18,034 nt of DNA, from NCBI GenBank assembly GCA_964416315.1, contig CAYQDR010000101.1, forward strand, positions 1 through 18,034, given 5' to 3'. The position numbers and the translations under genes were made by a program. Below are positions 1 to 6,601 of the stretch, piece after piece. Source of the stretch: CAYQDR01 sp964416315. GTDB lineage: Bacteria; Methylomirabilota; Methylomirabilia; Rokubacteriales; DASRDR01. The notes beneath the pieces were generated by a model, which saw nothing but the letters and a program-made list of their open reading frames with translations, made no database searches and was not told the origin of the DNA. Each line of letters opens with the position of its first letter. Position 1 is the stretch's first letter.

Positions 1-52
1 CCGCGGGTGGCACCGGGCGAGCCCCGCGGGGTCCCGGGCGGATGGGGGTCCC

Positions 53-100
53 CTCACGCCGTCCTTCCGCAATTCGCCAGAATTGCGGAAGGCGCGTGAG
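53..100. terminator. Long hairpin downstream of the quinone-reductase-like gene
   Basis: A perfect 12-bp inverted repeat (CCTTCCGCAATT at 63-74, AATTGCGGAAGG at 81-92) encloses a 6-nt loop. After a small internal bulge the stem continues as CTCACGC (53-59) with GCGTGAG (94-100). Further out, CCCCT (50-54) and AGGGG (103-107) could also pair. It lies 58 nt past the stop of the gene ending at 158, so it may end transcription of the operon on its right. There is no T-run on either side, so a classical Rho-independent terminator is not proven and a REP- or MITE-like palindrome is equally possible. The rest of 1-157 shows no gene I can support. Confidence 0.5.
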
Positions 101-157
101 AAAGGGGCCCGGAGCCCGGGCGCGCGGGGCGAGCCCGGGGACAGGACCCGCGGCGGC

Positions 158-1129
158 CTAGGGGACGAGGAGGAGCTTCCCCGCGGTGCGGCGCGCGGCC
201 ACGTAGGCGTGCGCCTCGGCCACGTCGGCCATCCTGAACGTCCGGTCCACCACGGGCTTGAGGCGGTCGCTCGCGGCCAGCTCGAGGAGCTCGCCGAACG
301 CCTCGCGGTGCATGTCGGCCCGCCACGGGCGCCGGCCGAGGTGGAGCCCGAGCACCGAGAGGTTCCGCGTGAGGACCAGGTCGCCCGCGACGGCCCCGGA
401 CTCGCCTGACGCGCGCCCGTAGATCAGGAGCCGCCCGCCCGGGACGAGCGCCTTCGCGCTCTGGGCCAGCACCTCGCCCCCGACGCACTCGAGCACGACG
501 TCCACCCCGCGGTTGTCCGTCCGCGCGAGGACGGCCGTGACGAAGTTCTCGCGCGCGTAGTTGATCGTCTCGTCGGCACCGAGCTGGCGGGCGAGCGCGA
601 GCTTCGCGTCGGTCGAGGCCGTGGCGAAGACCCGCGCGCCCCAGTGCCGGGCGAGCTGGACGGCGAGCGTTCCCACGCCGCTCGCCGCGGCGTGGATCAG
701 GACGGCCTCCCCGGCGCGGATCTGGGCGCGGGTCCGGAGGAGGTGGTACGCGGTGAGCCCGGCGAGCGGCAGCGCGCCCGCCGCTTCGAGCCCGAGACCC
801 GGCGGGATCGGGTAGACGAGGGGCGCCGGGGCGGCGACCAGCTCGGCCTGGCACCGCTGGCCGAGCATGGTGACGACGCGGTCGCCGGGCTCGATGCCCC
901 GCACCTCGGCGCCCACGCGCTCGACGGTCCCGGCCGCCTCGACCCCCTCGGCATGCGGCAGCGGGAGCTCCGGGTTGTAGACCCCGGCGCGCCGCATCGT
1001 GTCCGAGAAGTTGACGCCGGCGGCGGCGACGCGGACGAGGACGTCAGCCGGCCCCACGGGCGGGTCGGGGACCTCCTCCCAGCGCAGGACCTCGGGACCG
1101 CCGAACTGGTGGATGCGGACGGCCTTCAT
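158..1129 (-). CDS. Zinc-free MDR-family NAD(P)H:quinone oxidoreductase-like protein
   Basis: The 323-residue product has the layout of the quinone oxidoreductase (QOR) branch of medium-chain dehydrogenases/reductases: an N-terminal GroES-like domain (about 1-125) and a Rossmann domain. The cofactor loop AAASGVG is at about 147-153 (preceded by IH), and VNFSDTMRRAGVY at about 39-51 is typical of the family. The catalytic and structural zinc cysteines of alcohol dehydrogenases are absent, so NAD(P)H-dependent reduction of quinones or enones is the likely activity. I chose the ATG at 1129 because it starts at the canonical MKAVRI; an in-frame ATG at 1183 would only add residues encoded by a dispersed palindrome. 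GAGGGAG, partly from that palindrome, may serve as ribosome-binding site. It is the last gene of a run with Rieske ferredoxin, acyl-CoA dehydrogenase and a LivK-like protein. The exact substrate is unknown. Confidence 0.85.
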   Translation of the reverse strand: MKAVRIHQFGGPEVLRWEEVPDPPVGPADVLVRVAAAGVNFSDTMRRAGVYNPELPLPHAEGVEAAGTVERVGAEVRGIEPGDRVVTMLGQRCQAELVAAPAPLVYPIPPGLGLEAAGALPLAGLTAYHLLRTRAQIRAGEAVLIHAAASGVGTLAVQLARHWGARVFATASTDAKLALARQLGADETINYARENFVTAVLARTDNRGVDVVLECVGGEVLAQSAKALVPGGRLLIYGRASGESGAVAGDLVLTRNLSVLGLHLGRRPWRADMHREAFGELLELAASDRLKPVVDRTFRMADVAEAHAYVAARRTAGKLLLVP

Positions 1130-1140
1130 GCGGAGGACTC

Positions 1141-1180
1141 CCTCACCCGACCCTCTCCCCCGGGCGGGGGAGAGGGGAGG
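1141..1180. repeat. Dispersed palindrome, copy 1
   Basis: CCCTCTCCCCC (1151-1161) and GGGGGAGAGGG (1166-1176) form an 11-bp stem with a 4-nt loop. A CCTCACCC flank (1141-1148) lies on one side. The element fills most of the 60-bp gap between the Rieske and MDR genes. Related copies lie at 7631-7666, 12215-12256 and 17772-17807. Confidence 0.85.
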
Positions 1181-1189
1181 CATTGCCGC

Positions 1190-1495
1190 TCACAGCTCGA
1201 CGAAGACCGCGCCGCTCTCCACCTTCACCGGGTACGACAGGACCTTGACGGCCGGGTTCATCGCGTTCTGGCCGGTCGAGACGTCGTACTGCCAGCCGTG
1301 CCACGGGCAGGTCACGACGTTTCCGGCGAGCTCCCCCTCCCCGAGCGGCCCGCCGCGGTGGAGGCAGGTGTTGTCGATCGCGTAGAACGTCCCGTCCACG
1401 TTGAAGACGGCGAGCGTCTTGCCCTCCGCCTCGATGACCCGGCCTTCGCCGGGGGGAATGTCGCTCGTCTCGGCAAGCTTGGTCAGCTTCGCCAT
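1190..1495 (-). CDS. Rieske-type [2Fe-2S] ferredoxin
   Basis: This 101-residue soluble protein consists of a single Rieske domain. The cluster ligands are visible as CLH (Cys44, His46) and CPWH (Cys63, His66), with the usual HRGGPLGEG and WHGWQYD surroundings. There is no membrane anchor or signal peptide, so it resembles the small ferredoxin components of ring-hydroxylating dioxygenases (NirD/BphF/NdoA size class) rather than a bc1-complex Rieske protein. The ATG at 1495 has a good AAGGAG ribosome-binding site. It starts 23 bp after the acyl-CoA dehydrogenase stop and precedes the MDR reductase. It probably carries electrons between a reductase and an oxygenase or dehydrogenase; no oxygenase large subunit lies in the window, so the partner is unknown. 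NirD-like assignment is less likely without a NirB neighbour. Confidence 0.9.
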   Translation of the reverse strand: MAKLTKLAETSDIPPGEGRVIEAEGKTLAVFNVDGTFYAIDNTCLHRGGPLGEGELAGNVVTCPWHGWQYDVSTGQNAMNPAVKVLSYPVKVESGAVFVEL

Positions 1496-1518
1496 GTCGG
1501 TCTCCTTGGTGCGTGAGG

Positions 1519-2679
1519 TCAGGTCGGCCCCGCGCGCTCCTCGCGGAGGAGCTGGCGGGCGATGATGAGCCGCTGGATCTCGGACGTGCCCTCGTAGATC
1601 CGCGCGGCGCGGACTTCACGGTAGAGTCGCTCGATCGGCGAGCCGCGCAGCACGCCGGCGCCCCCGTGGATCTGGAGGGCCTGGTCGACGACCCGTTGCG
1701 CCATCTCGGTCGCGTAGAGCTTGGCCATCGAGGATTCGAGCGTCGTCCGCGGGGCGCCGCCGTCCCGGAGGCGCGCCGCCGAGTAGACGAGCAGCCGCGC
1801 GGCGTGGAGCTCGGTCGCCATGTCGGCGAGCTTGGCCTGGATCGCCTGGAACTGGGCGATGGGCTGCCCGAACTGGATGCGCCCGCGCGCGTGGGCGAGC
1901 GCCAGGTCGAACGCCGCCTGCGCGAGCCCGACGGCCTGCGCGCCGACCGACGCGCGGAAGACGTCCAGCGTCCCCATGGCGACGCGCCAGCCCTCGTGCT
2001 CGCCCCCGAGGAGGTTCGCCCCGGGGATCCGGCAGCGGTCGAACCGGAGCTCGCCGATCACGTGCGGCGCGAGCGTGTGCATCGGCGCGCCCGAGAGCCC
2101 CGGCGCGCCCTTCGGCACGACGAACGCGGAGACCCCCTTCGTCCCGCGATCGGGGGCGGTCTTCGCGAAGACGACGTAGAGGTCGGCGGCGGGCGCGTTC
2201 GAGATGAAGCGCTTCGCCCCGGTGAGGAGCCAGGCGTCGCCATCCCGCTCGGCGCGCGTCTGGAGCGCCGCCGCGTCGGACCCGGCCTCCGGCTCGGTCA
2301 GGGCGAAGGCCGGGACCTGCTCCCCCCGCGCGAGCGGCGGGAGCCAGGCCGTCTTCTGCGCCTCGGTCCCGGCGAGGAGGATCGGGTAGCTCCCGAGGCC
2401 CTGGATCGCGAACAGCTCCTCGGCCGGCGGGCAGAGGCGCGCGAGCTCCTCCCGGACGAGGCAGAGGGTCATCAAGCGGAACGGCCCCTCGAGCGCGCCG
2501 CCCCAGGCCGAGGGGACGAGGAGGGGGAAGACGCCCTCCTTGCCCAGCGCGCGCGCGAGGTCCCAGTTCATGTCGTCGCGCTCGCCCCAGGCCTCGGCGA
2601 GCGGGCGGAACGCCTCCGTCGCGGCGCGCGCGGCGAAGGCCTTGAGGGCTTGCTCCTCCGCGCTCAGCCGGAGGTCCAT
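1519..2679 (-). CDS. Acyl-CoA dehydrogenase family flavoprotein
   Basis: The 386-residue length is normal for the family. The helical N-terminal domain is at about 1-120. The middle beta-domain carries FALTEPEAGSD (125-135) and TGAKRFISN (153-161), which bind FAD and substrate. The C-terminal domain has RIQFGQPIAQFQ (267-278), QIHGGAGV (336-343) and YEGTSEIQ (362-369). Glu363 sits at the position of the catalytic base in short- and medium-chain enzymes. It should oxidise an acyl-CoA thioester at the alpha-beta bond and pass electrons to an electron-transfer flavoprotein; chain specificity cannot be read. The ATG at 2679 lies 2 nt after the upstream stop, and GAGGTGA spans that junction as the likely ribosome-binding site, suggesting translational coupling to the LivK-like gene. 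Confidence 0.93.
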   Translation of the reverse strand: MDLRLSAEEQALKAFAARAATEAFRPLAEAWGERDDMNWDLARALGKEGVFPLLVPSAWGGALEGPFRLMTLCLVREELARLCPPAEELFAIQGLGSYPILLAGTEAQKTAWLPPLARGEQVPAFALTEPEAGSDAAALQTRAERDGDAWLLTGAKRFISNAPAADLYVVFAKTAPDRGTKGVSAFVVPKGAPGLSGAPMHTLAPHVIGELRFDRCRIPGANLLGGEHEGWRVAMGTLDVFRASVGAQAVGLAQAAFDLALAHARGRIQFGQPIAQFQAIQAKLADMATELHAARLLVYSAARLRDGGAPRTTLESSMAKLYATEMAQRVVDQALQIHGGAGVLRGSPIERLYREVRAARIYEGTSEIQRLIIARQLLREERAGPT

Positions 2680-2681
2680 CG

Positions 2682-3986
2682 TCACCTCGTGATCATCTCC
2701 GGCGGCCCGAGGTAGCGGACGAACGTCAGCGTGCCGCGCTCGATCGTGAAGAGGGCGAGCGGGCGCTCGAGCGTGCCGTCGTCGCGGAGCACGATCCGGC
2801 CGCCGTAGAGGGAGGGAAACGTCCGCCGGGCGAGCAGCGTCTCGCGGAGCCGCGACCCGCCCGGGGCGCTCGCCCCCTGCTCCCGCGCCGTCCGGATGGC
2901 CTCGGCCACCGTGCCCACGGCCTCGTAGGCGTTGGCGGCGTAGCGCGACGCCGCGCTCTTGAACTTCTCCTTGTACGCCAGGGCGAACCGCTCGCCCGCG
3001 CTCCCGGGCTCCGGGACGAACGCCTCCGTGAGGATCAGCGCCCCGTCCAGGGCCGGGCCGGCGGCGAGGAGCGCCGCGGGGTCGTCGTCGACGGCGAGGA
3101 GCTGGCCGCGGTACCCCGCGCCGCGCAGGCGCGCCGCCAGGTCGCCGAGGTCCGGTCCGCGGAAGGCGAGCAGGACCGCGTCCGGCGCGGTCCGCGTCAG
3201 CTGGCCGAGGCGCGCGCCGAGGTCGGGCGCGTCCAGCGTGAGGCTCTCCTCGTGGGCCATGCTCCCGCCGCGCGCCCGCCAGACGGACGCGGCCCGCGCC
3301 CGCACCGCCTTCCCGAAGTCGTCGCCCGCCGCGAGGAGCCCGAGCCGCTGGACGCCGCGCTCCCGGGCGTGCGCGACCAGCGCGTCCACGCGCACCGGGA
3401 CGGGGGGGCGCGTGTGGAGGAACGTGCGGCTGGCTGCCGGGAAACGGTCGGTGACGAGGCCCTGGTGGACGATCAGGACGTCGCGGGCCGCCGCGAGGTG
3501 GTGGATCGCCAGCGTCGGCGTGACCGAAGCGGTGAAGACGACGGGCGTCGGCGTCGCCACGAGCCGGCCGAACTCCGCCGCGGCGTCCTTGACGTCGAGC
3601 GGCTGGACGTCGAGCGCTTCGAGGGCGAGCTGGAACCCGAGCGAGGGGAGGCTCCCCTCGCTCGGGGACGGCGCGGCGTCGGCAGCCCTCGCGGCGTCGG
3701 CCGGCCGGGCCCCGGCGGGGCTCGCCTGCGCACGGGGTCGGCGCTCGCCGTTCAGCTCGGCGACCGCCAGCTCCATCCCCTGCCGGATCTCCTTCCCGTA
3801 CCAGGCCGAGGCGCCGCTGAGCGGGAGGAGAGCGCCGAGCCGGACCGTCGGCAGGGTGGGGCGCGCGTCGCGTCCACCGGCTGCGGGGCCCGAGGGGGGC
3901 TGGGCACTCCCCGGCACGGCGGCGAGGAGGAGGGCGAGCCCGGCGGCGCGGGCGAGGTTGCTCCCGGTGCGCATGCTCGCCGGCAT
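2682..3986 (-). CDS. LivK-like periplasmic substrate-binding protein (type I fold)
   Basis: The 434-residue protein begins with a signal peptide (hydrophobic LARAAGLALLLAAVPGSA, about 11-28). It continues as an extracellular ligand-binding receptor of the branched-chain amino-acid/amide ABC type; RLGALLPLSGASAWYGKEI (49-67) followed by GMELAVAELNG is the usual first lobe. Residues 81-117 are an Ala/Pro-rich insertion, partly encoded by a perfect palindrome (3636-3666). An ATG at 3974 (Met5) is an equally good start; neither has a strong ribosome-binding site. No LivH/M/G/F permease or ATPase genes are nearby. Its tight coupling to acyl-CoA dehydrogenase suggests it binds an acid or aromatic compound degraded by the operon, or acts as a sensor domain, but this is inference. 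Confidence 0.85.
   Translation of the reverse strand: MPASMRTGSNLARAAGLALLLAAVPGSAQPPSGPAAGGRDARPTLPTVRLGALLPLSGASAWYGKEIRQGMELAVAELNGERRPRAQASPAGARPADAARAADAAPSPSEGSLPSLGFQLALEALDVQPLDVKDAAAEFGRLVATPTPVVFTASVTPTLAIHHLAAARDVLIVHQGLVTDRFPAASRTFLHTRPPVPVRVDALVAHARERGVQRLGLLAAGDDFGKAVRARAASVWRARGGSMAHEESLTLDAPDLGARLGQLTRTAPDAVLLAFRGPDLGDLAARLRGAGYRGQLLAVDDDPAALLAAGPALDGALILTEAFVPEPGSAGERFALAYKEKFKSAASRYAANAYEAVGTVAEAIRTAREQGASAPGGSRLRETLLARRTFPSLYGGRIVLRDDGTLERPLALFTIERGTLTFVRYLGPPEMITR
3636..3666. repeat. Perfect 31-bp palindrome inside a coding sequence
   Basis: CCCGAGCGAGGGGAG (3636-3650) and CTCCCCTCGCTCGGG (3652-3666) are exact reverse complements around a single G. It lies within the LivK-like gene and is translated as SPSEGSLPSLG (residues 107-117), inside a low-complexity Ala/Pro stretch. 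It looks like a short palindromic element accepted in frame. Confidence 0.85.
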
Positions 3987-4034
3987 TGTACTGCACTCGG
4001 TGATCGGCTGCTTTCAGGCGGGGGACGGGAAGCG

Positions 4035-4070
4035 CGACGGCGCCGCCCCCGATCGGGAGCGGCGCCGTCG
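4035..4070 (-). terminator. Terminator-like hairpin after amtB
   Basis: CGACGGCGCCG (4035-4045) and CGGCGCCGTCG (4060-4070) form a perfect 11-bp GC stem. The interior contains CCCGATCGGG, itself palindromic about the same centre, so the stem can extend further. It lies just past the amtB stop (4099) and before the LivK-like gene. There is no T-run, so termination is inferred from position and stem strength. The rest of 3987-4098 holds nothing else I recognise. Confidence 0.6.
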
Positions 4071-4098
4071 GCCGACACGCGTGGAAGGCCCGAGGCCG

Positions 4099-5586
4099 CT
4101 ACGGTCCGGCCGGGCCGGCCGGCTTCGGGACCAGCACCGGGGCCTCGTGCCGGAGCGCCGGCTCGGCCGCCGTCAGGTGCCCGCCGTAACCGGAGACCTC
4201 GAAGGCGTACGCGGCCTCCGAGTGCTGCGAGACGTCCAGTCCCAGGAACTCCTCCTCCTCGGTGACCCGGAGGCCGACGAGCCAGTCCACGACCTTCAGC
4301 AGGACGATCGACCCGACGAAGGCGAAGGCCCACGTCGCCACGACGCCGATCGCCTGGATGCCGAGCTGGCCGGGGTTGCCGTAGAAGAGGCCGTCGGCCC
4401 CGGCCTCGTTGATCGCCTTCGAGGCGAAGAGCCCGGTCGCGAGGGCGCCCCACGTCCCGCCGACCGCATGGACGCCGACGACGTCCAGGCTGTCGTCGTA
4501 CCCGAGGCGCGACTTGAACTGGCACGCGGCGAAGCAGAAGACGCCGCCGCCCAGCCCGATCAGGATCGAGGGCACGGGCCCGACGAAGCCCGAGGCCGGC
4601 GTGATGGCGACGAGGCCCGCGACGGCCCCGGACGCGGCGCCGAGGACCGTCGGTTTCCCGCGGCTCGTCCACTCCGCCAGCATCCAGCCGAGCGCGGCTG
4701 CCGCGGCCGCGGTGTTGGTGACGACGAAGGCGCTGGTGGCGAGCCCACCCGCCGCCAGCGCGCTCCCGGCGTTGAAGCCGAACCAGCCGACCCAGAGCAT
4801 CGCGGCGCCCGTCACCGTGAACGGCAGGTTGTGGGGCAGCATGGGCTCCCGCCCGTACCCCTTGCGCCGGCCGATCACGAGGGCCGCTGCGAGCGCCGAG
4901 ACGCCCGAGGAGATGTGGACGACCGTCCCGCCGGCGAAGTCGAGCGCGCCGAGGTTCCGGAGCCAGCCGCCCACGCCCCACACCCAGTGGGCGAGGGGAT
5001 CGTAGATCAGGGTGGCCCAGAGGAGGGTGAAGAGTATGAACGCGCCGAAGCGCATCCGCTCGGCGAAGGCGCCGGTAATCAGGGCCGGCGTGATGATGGC
5101 GAACATGAGCTGGAAGACCATGAACGCCTGGTGGGGGATCGTCGCCGCGTAGTCGGCGTTCGGCTCGAGGCCGACCCCGGTGAGGCCGACCCAGCGGAGG
5201 CTGCCGATCAGCCCGCCGACGTCCGGGCCGAAGGCGAGCGAGTAGCCGACGAGCACCCACTGGACCGAGATGAGGGCCATCAGGACGAACGACTGCATGA
5301 TGGTGGCAAGGGCGTTCTTCCGCCGGACCATGCCGCCGTAGAAGAGGGCGAGGCCGGGCGCCGTCATCATGAGGACGAGGGCGGAGGAGGTGAGCACCCA
5401 GGCGGTGTCGCCCGCGTCGATTTTGTTCAGCGCCGGCGCGGCTGCGACCGGGGGCGCTGGGGCCGCCGCCGCCGCGGGGCCGGCCGGGGCCGCCGGCTTC
5501 GCCTCCTCGGCGAGCGCGGCGGCGGGGAGAAGCAGGATCGTGAAGACAAGCACAAGCAGCGGCAGCCGATAGCGTCTGCTCACCAC
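4099..5586 (-). CDS. amtB: Ammonium transporter (Amt/AmtB family)
   Basis: The 495-residue membrane channel carries NH3/NH4+ across the inner membrane. A signal peptide (about 1-26, ending PAAALA) is followed by an Ala/Pro-rich stretch (27-52) and then eleven expected membrane helices. Pore residues are recognisable: Asp216 in LDFAGG, and the twin pore histidines His224 (TVVHISSG) and His373 (VGVHAVGGTWG). DYAATIPHQAFMVFQ (145-159) and GAFAERMRF (172-180) are family signatures. The cytoplasmic tail (EEEEFLGLDVSQHSEAAY) is the part that interacts with PII proteins in known Amt systems. Two adjacent GTG codons (5586, 5583) follow AAAGGAG; I took the first. It lies 41 bp downstream of glnK, the conserved glnK-amtB pair. 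Confidence 0.96.
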   Translation of the reverse strand: MVSRRYRLPLLVLVFTILLLPAAALAEEAKPAAPAGPAAAAAPAPPVAAAPALNKIDAGDTAWVLTSSALVLMMTAPGLALFYGGMVRRKNALATIMQSFVLMALISVQWVLVGYSLAFGPDVGGLIGSLRWVGLTGVGLEPNADYAATIPHQAFMVFQLMFAIITPALITGAFAERMRFGAFILFTLLWATLIYDPLAHWVWGVGGWLRNLGALDFAGGTVVHISSGVSALAAALVIGRRKGYGREPMLPHNLPFTVTGAAMLWVGWFGFNAGSALAAGGLATSAFVVTNTAAAAAALGWMLAEWTSRGKPTVLGAASGAVAGLVAITPASGFVGPVPSILIGLGGGVFCFAACQFKSRLGYDDSLDVVGVHAVGGTWGALATGLFASKAINEAGADGLFYGNPGQLGIQAIGVVATWAFAFVGSIVLLKVVDWLVGLRVTEEEEFLGLDVSQHSEAAYAFEVSGYGGHLTAAEPALRHEAPVLVPKPAGPAGP

Positions 5587-5627
5587 GGAGTCTCCTTTCC
5601 GCTCGATGTCTCTCGCTCCGGCAGGGC

Positions 5628-5966
5628 TCAGAGCGCGTCCTCGTCGCGCTCGCCGGTGCGGATCCGCACCGCGCTCTCCACGGAGAGGATGAAGACCTTG
5701 CCGTCCCCGATCGAGCCCGTGCGGGCCGCGGTGGTGATCGCGTCCACGACCTTCCCCGCGATCGCGTCGGGCACGACGAGCTCCAGCTTGATCTTCGGCA
5801 GGAAGTCGATGGTGTACTCCGATCCCCGGTAGAGCTCGGTGTGTCCCTTCTGGCGTCCGAATCCCCGGACCTCCGACACCGTCATCCCGATCACGCCCAT
5901 GCCGGTCAGGGTGTCCTTGACCTCGTCCAGCTTGAACGGCTTGATGATGGCCTCGATCTTCTTCAT
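5628..5966 (-). CDS. glnK: PII signal-transduction protein GlnK/GlnB
   Basis: The 112-residue product matches the PII family over its whole length. It begins MKKIEAIIKPFKLDEVK, and the T-loop contains FGRQKGHTELYRG followed by Tyr51, the residue uridylylated in enterobacterial PII. It also has the TGSIGDGK nucleotide-binding loop (about 83-90 region) and the RIRTGERDEDAL C-terminus. PII trimers sense ATP/ADP, 2-oxoglutarate and glutamine status and block the Amt channel when nitrogen is ample. The position directly before amtB justifies the name glnK over glnB, although sequence alone does not separate them. The start at 5966 has an AGGAGG ribosome-binding site 4 nt away. A sigma-54-type promoter lies upstream at 6161-6177, separated from the gene by a palindromic element. 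Confidence 0.95.
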   Translation of the reverse strand: MKKIEAIIKPFKLDEVKDTLTGMGVIGMTVSEVRGFGRQKGHTELYRGSEYTIDFLPKIKLELVVPDAIAGKVVDAITTAARTGSIGDGKVFILSVESAVRIRTGERDEDAL

Positions 5967-5976
5967 CGCGCCTCCT

Positions 5977-6124
5977 GGTGCGGGCCCAATGAACTTCGCC
6001 TAGCGTCGTCCTCGGTCGTCGGCCCGCCTCAACGTATGCGGCATACGCCTCGGCGGGCCTCCTCCCTGCGTCCTCGCTATGCTCGTTCCTTGGCCCCGCA
6101 CTTGCGATTCCTCCCGATCAGCTG
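5977..6124. mobile_element. MITE-like palindromic element in the glnK leader
   Basis: The core is a near-perfect palindrome centred at 6040: GGCCCGCC (6021-6028) pairs with GGCGGGCC (6052-6059), and CGTATG (6033-6038) with CATACG (6042-6047). Imperfect arms extend outwards: TGCGGGCCCAATGAAC (from 5979) matches the reverse complement of GTTCCTTGGCCCCGCA (ending 6100) at 14 of 16 positions. The segment is bounded by identical 12-bp direct repeats, ATCGCGCCTCCT at 5965-5976 and 6125-6136, which look like a target-site duplication. It has no coding capacity that I recognise, so it would be non-autonomous. The exact ends are uncertain because the inverted arms are offset from the direct repeats by about 24 bp on one side. 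Confidence 0.6.
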
Positions 6125-6160
6125 ATCGCGCCTCCTCAGGGAGCGTCCCCGGCGCGCTGG

Positions 6161-6177
6161 TGCAACCGGGGTGCCAC
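6161..6177 (-). promoter_or_regulatory. Sigma-54 (RpoN) promoter for glnK-amtB
   Basis: On the minus strand the site reads GTGGCACCCCGGTTGCA. It has the invariant GG (-24) and GC (-12) exactly 10 nt apart and matches the TGGCAC-N5-TTGC consensus. Transcription would start near 6150. RpoN/NtrC control is the classical regulation of glnK-amtB. The predicted start lies about 184 nt before the glnK ATG because of the intervening element. Confidence 0.75.
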
Positions 6178-6273
6178 GCGGAGACGAAACGGCGGGCGGG
6201 CGAAACCCCGCGCGGGCGTTGAGCGAGCGAGGCGGGGAGGCGGCCGGTGGCCCCGCGTGGCTGCCTAGCGGGT

Positions 6274-6285
6274 GGGCACGTGCCC
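6274..6285. promoter_or_regulatory. Palindrome GGGCACGTGCCC, possible upstream activator site
   Basis: A perfect 12-bp palindrome lies about 100 bp upstream of the sigma-54 site, the usual distance for an enhancer-binding protein. It does not match the spaced NtrC consensus, so assignment as an activator site is speculative. Confidence 0.25.
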
Positions 6286-6297
6286 GGAAAACGCGCA

Positions 6298-6323
6298 GGC
6301 CGGGGGCGCCGCTACGCCCGGCC
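6298..6323 (-). terminator. Hairpin at the end of the gene remnant
   Basis: GGCCGGG plus CG (6298-6308, with two bulged G) pairs with CGCCCGGCC (6315-6323), leaving a loop that holds the TAG stop of the remnant. It resembles a terminator overlapping the gene end; there is no T-run. Confidence 0.4.
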
Positions 6324-6579
6324 GCACACGGCCGCGAGCCATCCGTCTTCGCGCCGGGACCCGAAGTACTCGGCGGCCCACCGGTGCAGGGCCGGCTTGT
6401 CGCTCGCCCGCCCACGCCCCGCTCGCGGCCACGCGCAGGTCGGTCGCCGGGTCGAAGCCGAGCCGCACGAGGTCCCGGTTCCGATCCACGTACCGCCGAT
6501 CGGCGATGTCGCCGCGCCAGAGATGTCGCCGGCCGGGGCGTACGCGGGCGCGGCGCGCACGAATCGCAACCGGCTCCGG
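6312..6579 (-). pseudogene. Frameshifted C-terminal gene remnant, family not recognised
   Basis: Two reading frames join into one protein-like stretch. The first (about 6579-6410) contains RHLWRGDIADRRYVDRNR followed by DLVRLGFDPATDLRVAASGAW. The second (about 6405-6312) continues SDKPALHRWAAEYFGSRRED and ends at TAG with AAVCGRA. Both look like real coding sequence and share direction, and the change of frame occurs near a run of GGGC repeats at 6395-6415, consistent with a single-base insertion. No start or N-terminal portion fits, because the cation-efflux gene ends only 22 bp upstream. I read it as the decayed 3' end of a gene, followed by its hairpin. I do not recognise the family, and a sequencing error is an alternative explanation for the frameshift. 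Confidence 0.45.
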
Positions 6580-6601
6580 CGGGGTGCGGGCACCCGCGGG
6601 C

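Noticed and set aside
1130..1183. Upstream ATG (1183) as the start of the MDR gene
   Set aside because: It would add 18 residues encoded wholly by the dispersed palindrome, while the ATG at 1129 gives the canonical MKAVRI start of the family.
2959..5832. Plus-strand open frame of over 900 codons opposite the LivK-like, amtB and glnK genes
   Set aside because: Low-complexity Arg/Ala-rich shadow of real minus-strand genes; no recognisable motif or ribosome-binding context.
6265..6489. A 74-codon minus-strand ORF as an independent small gene
   Set aside because: Only its first half looks protein-like; the second half is out of frame with the better-looking C-terminus, so a frameshifted remnant explains it better.
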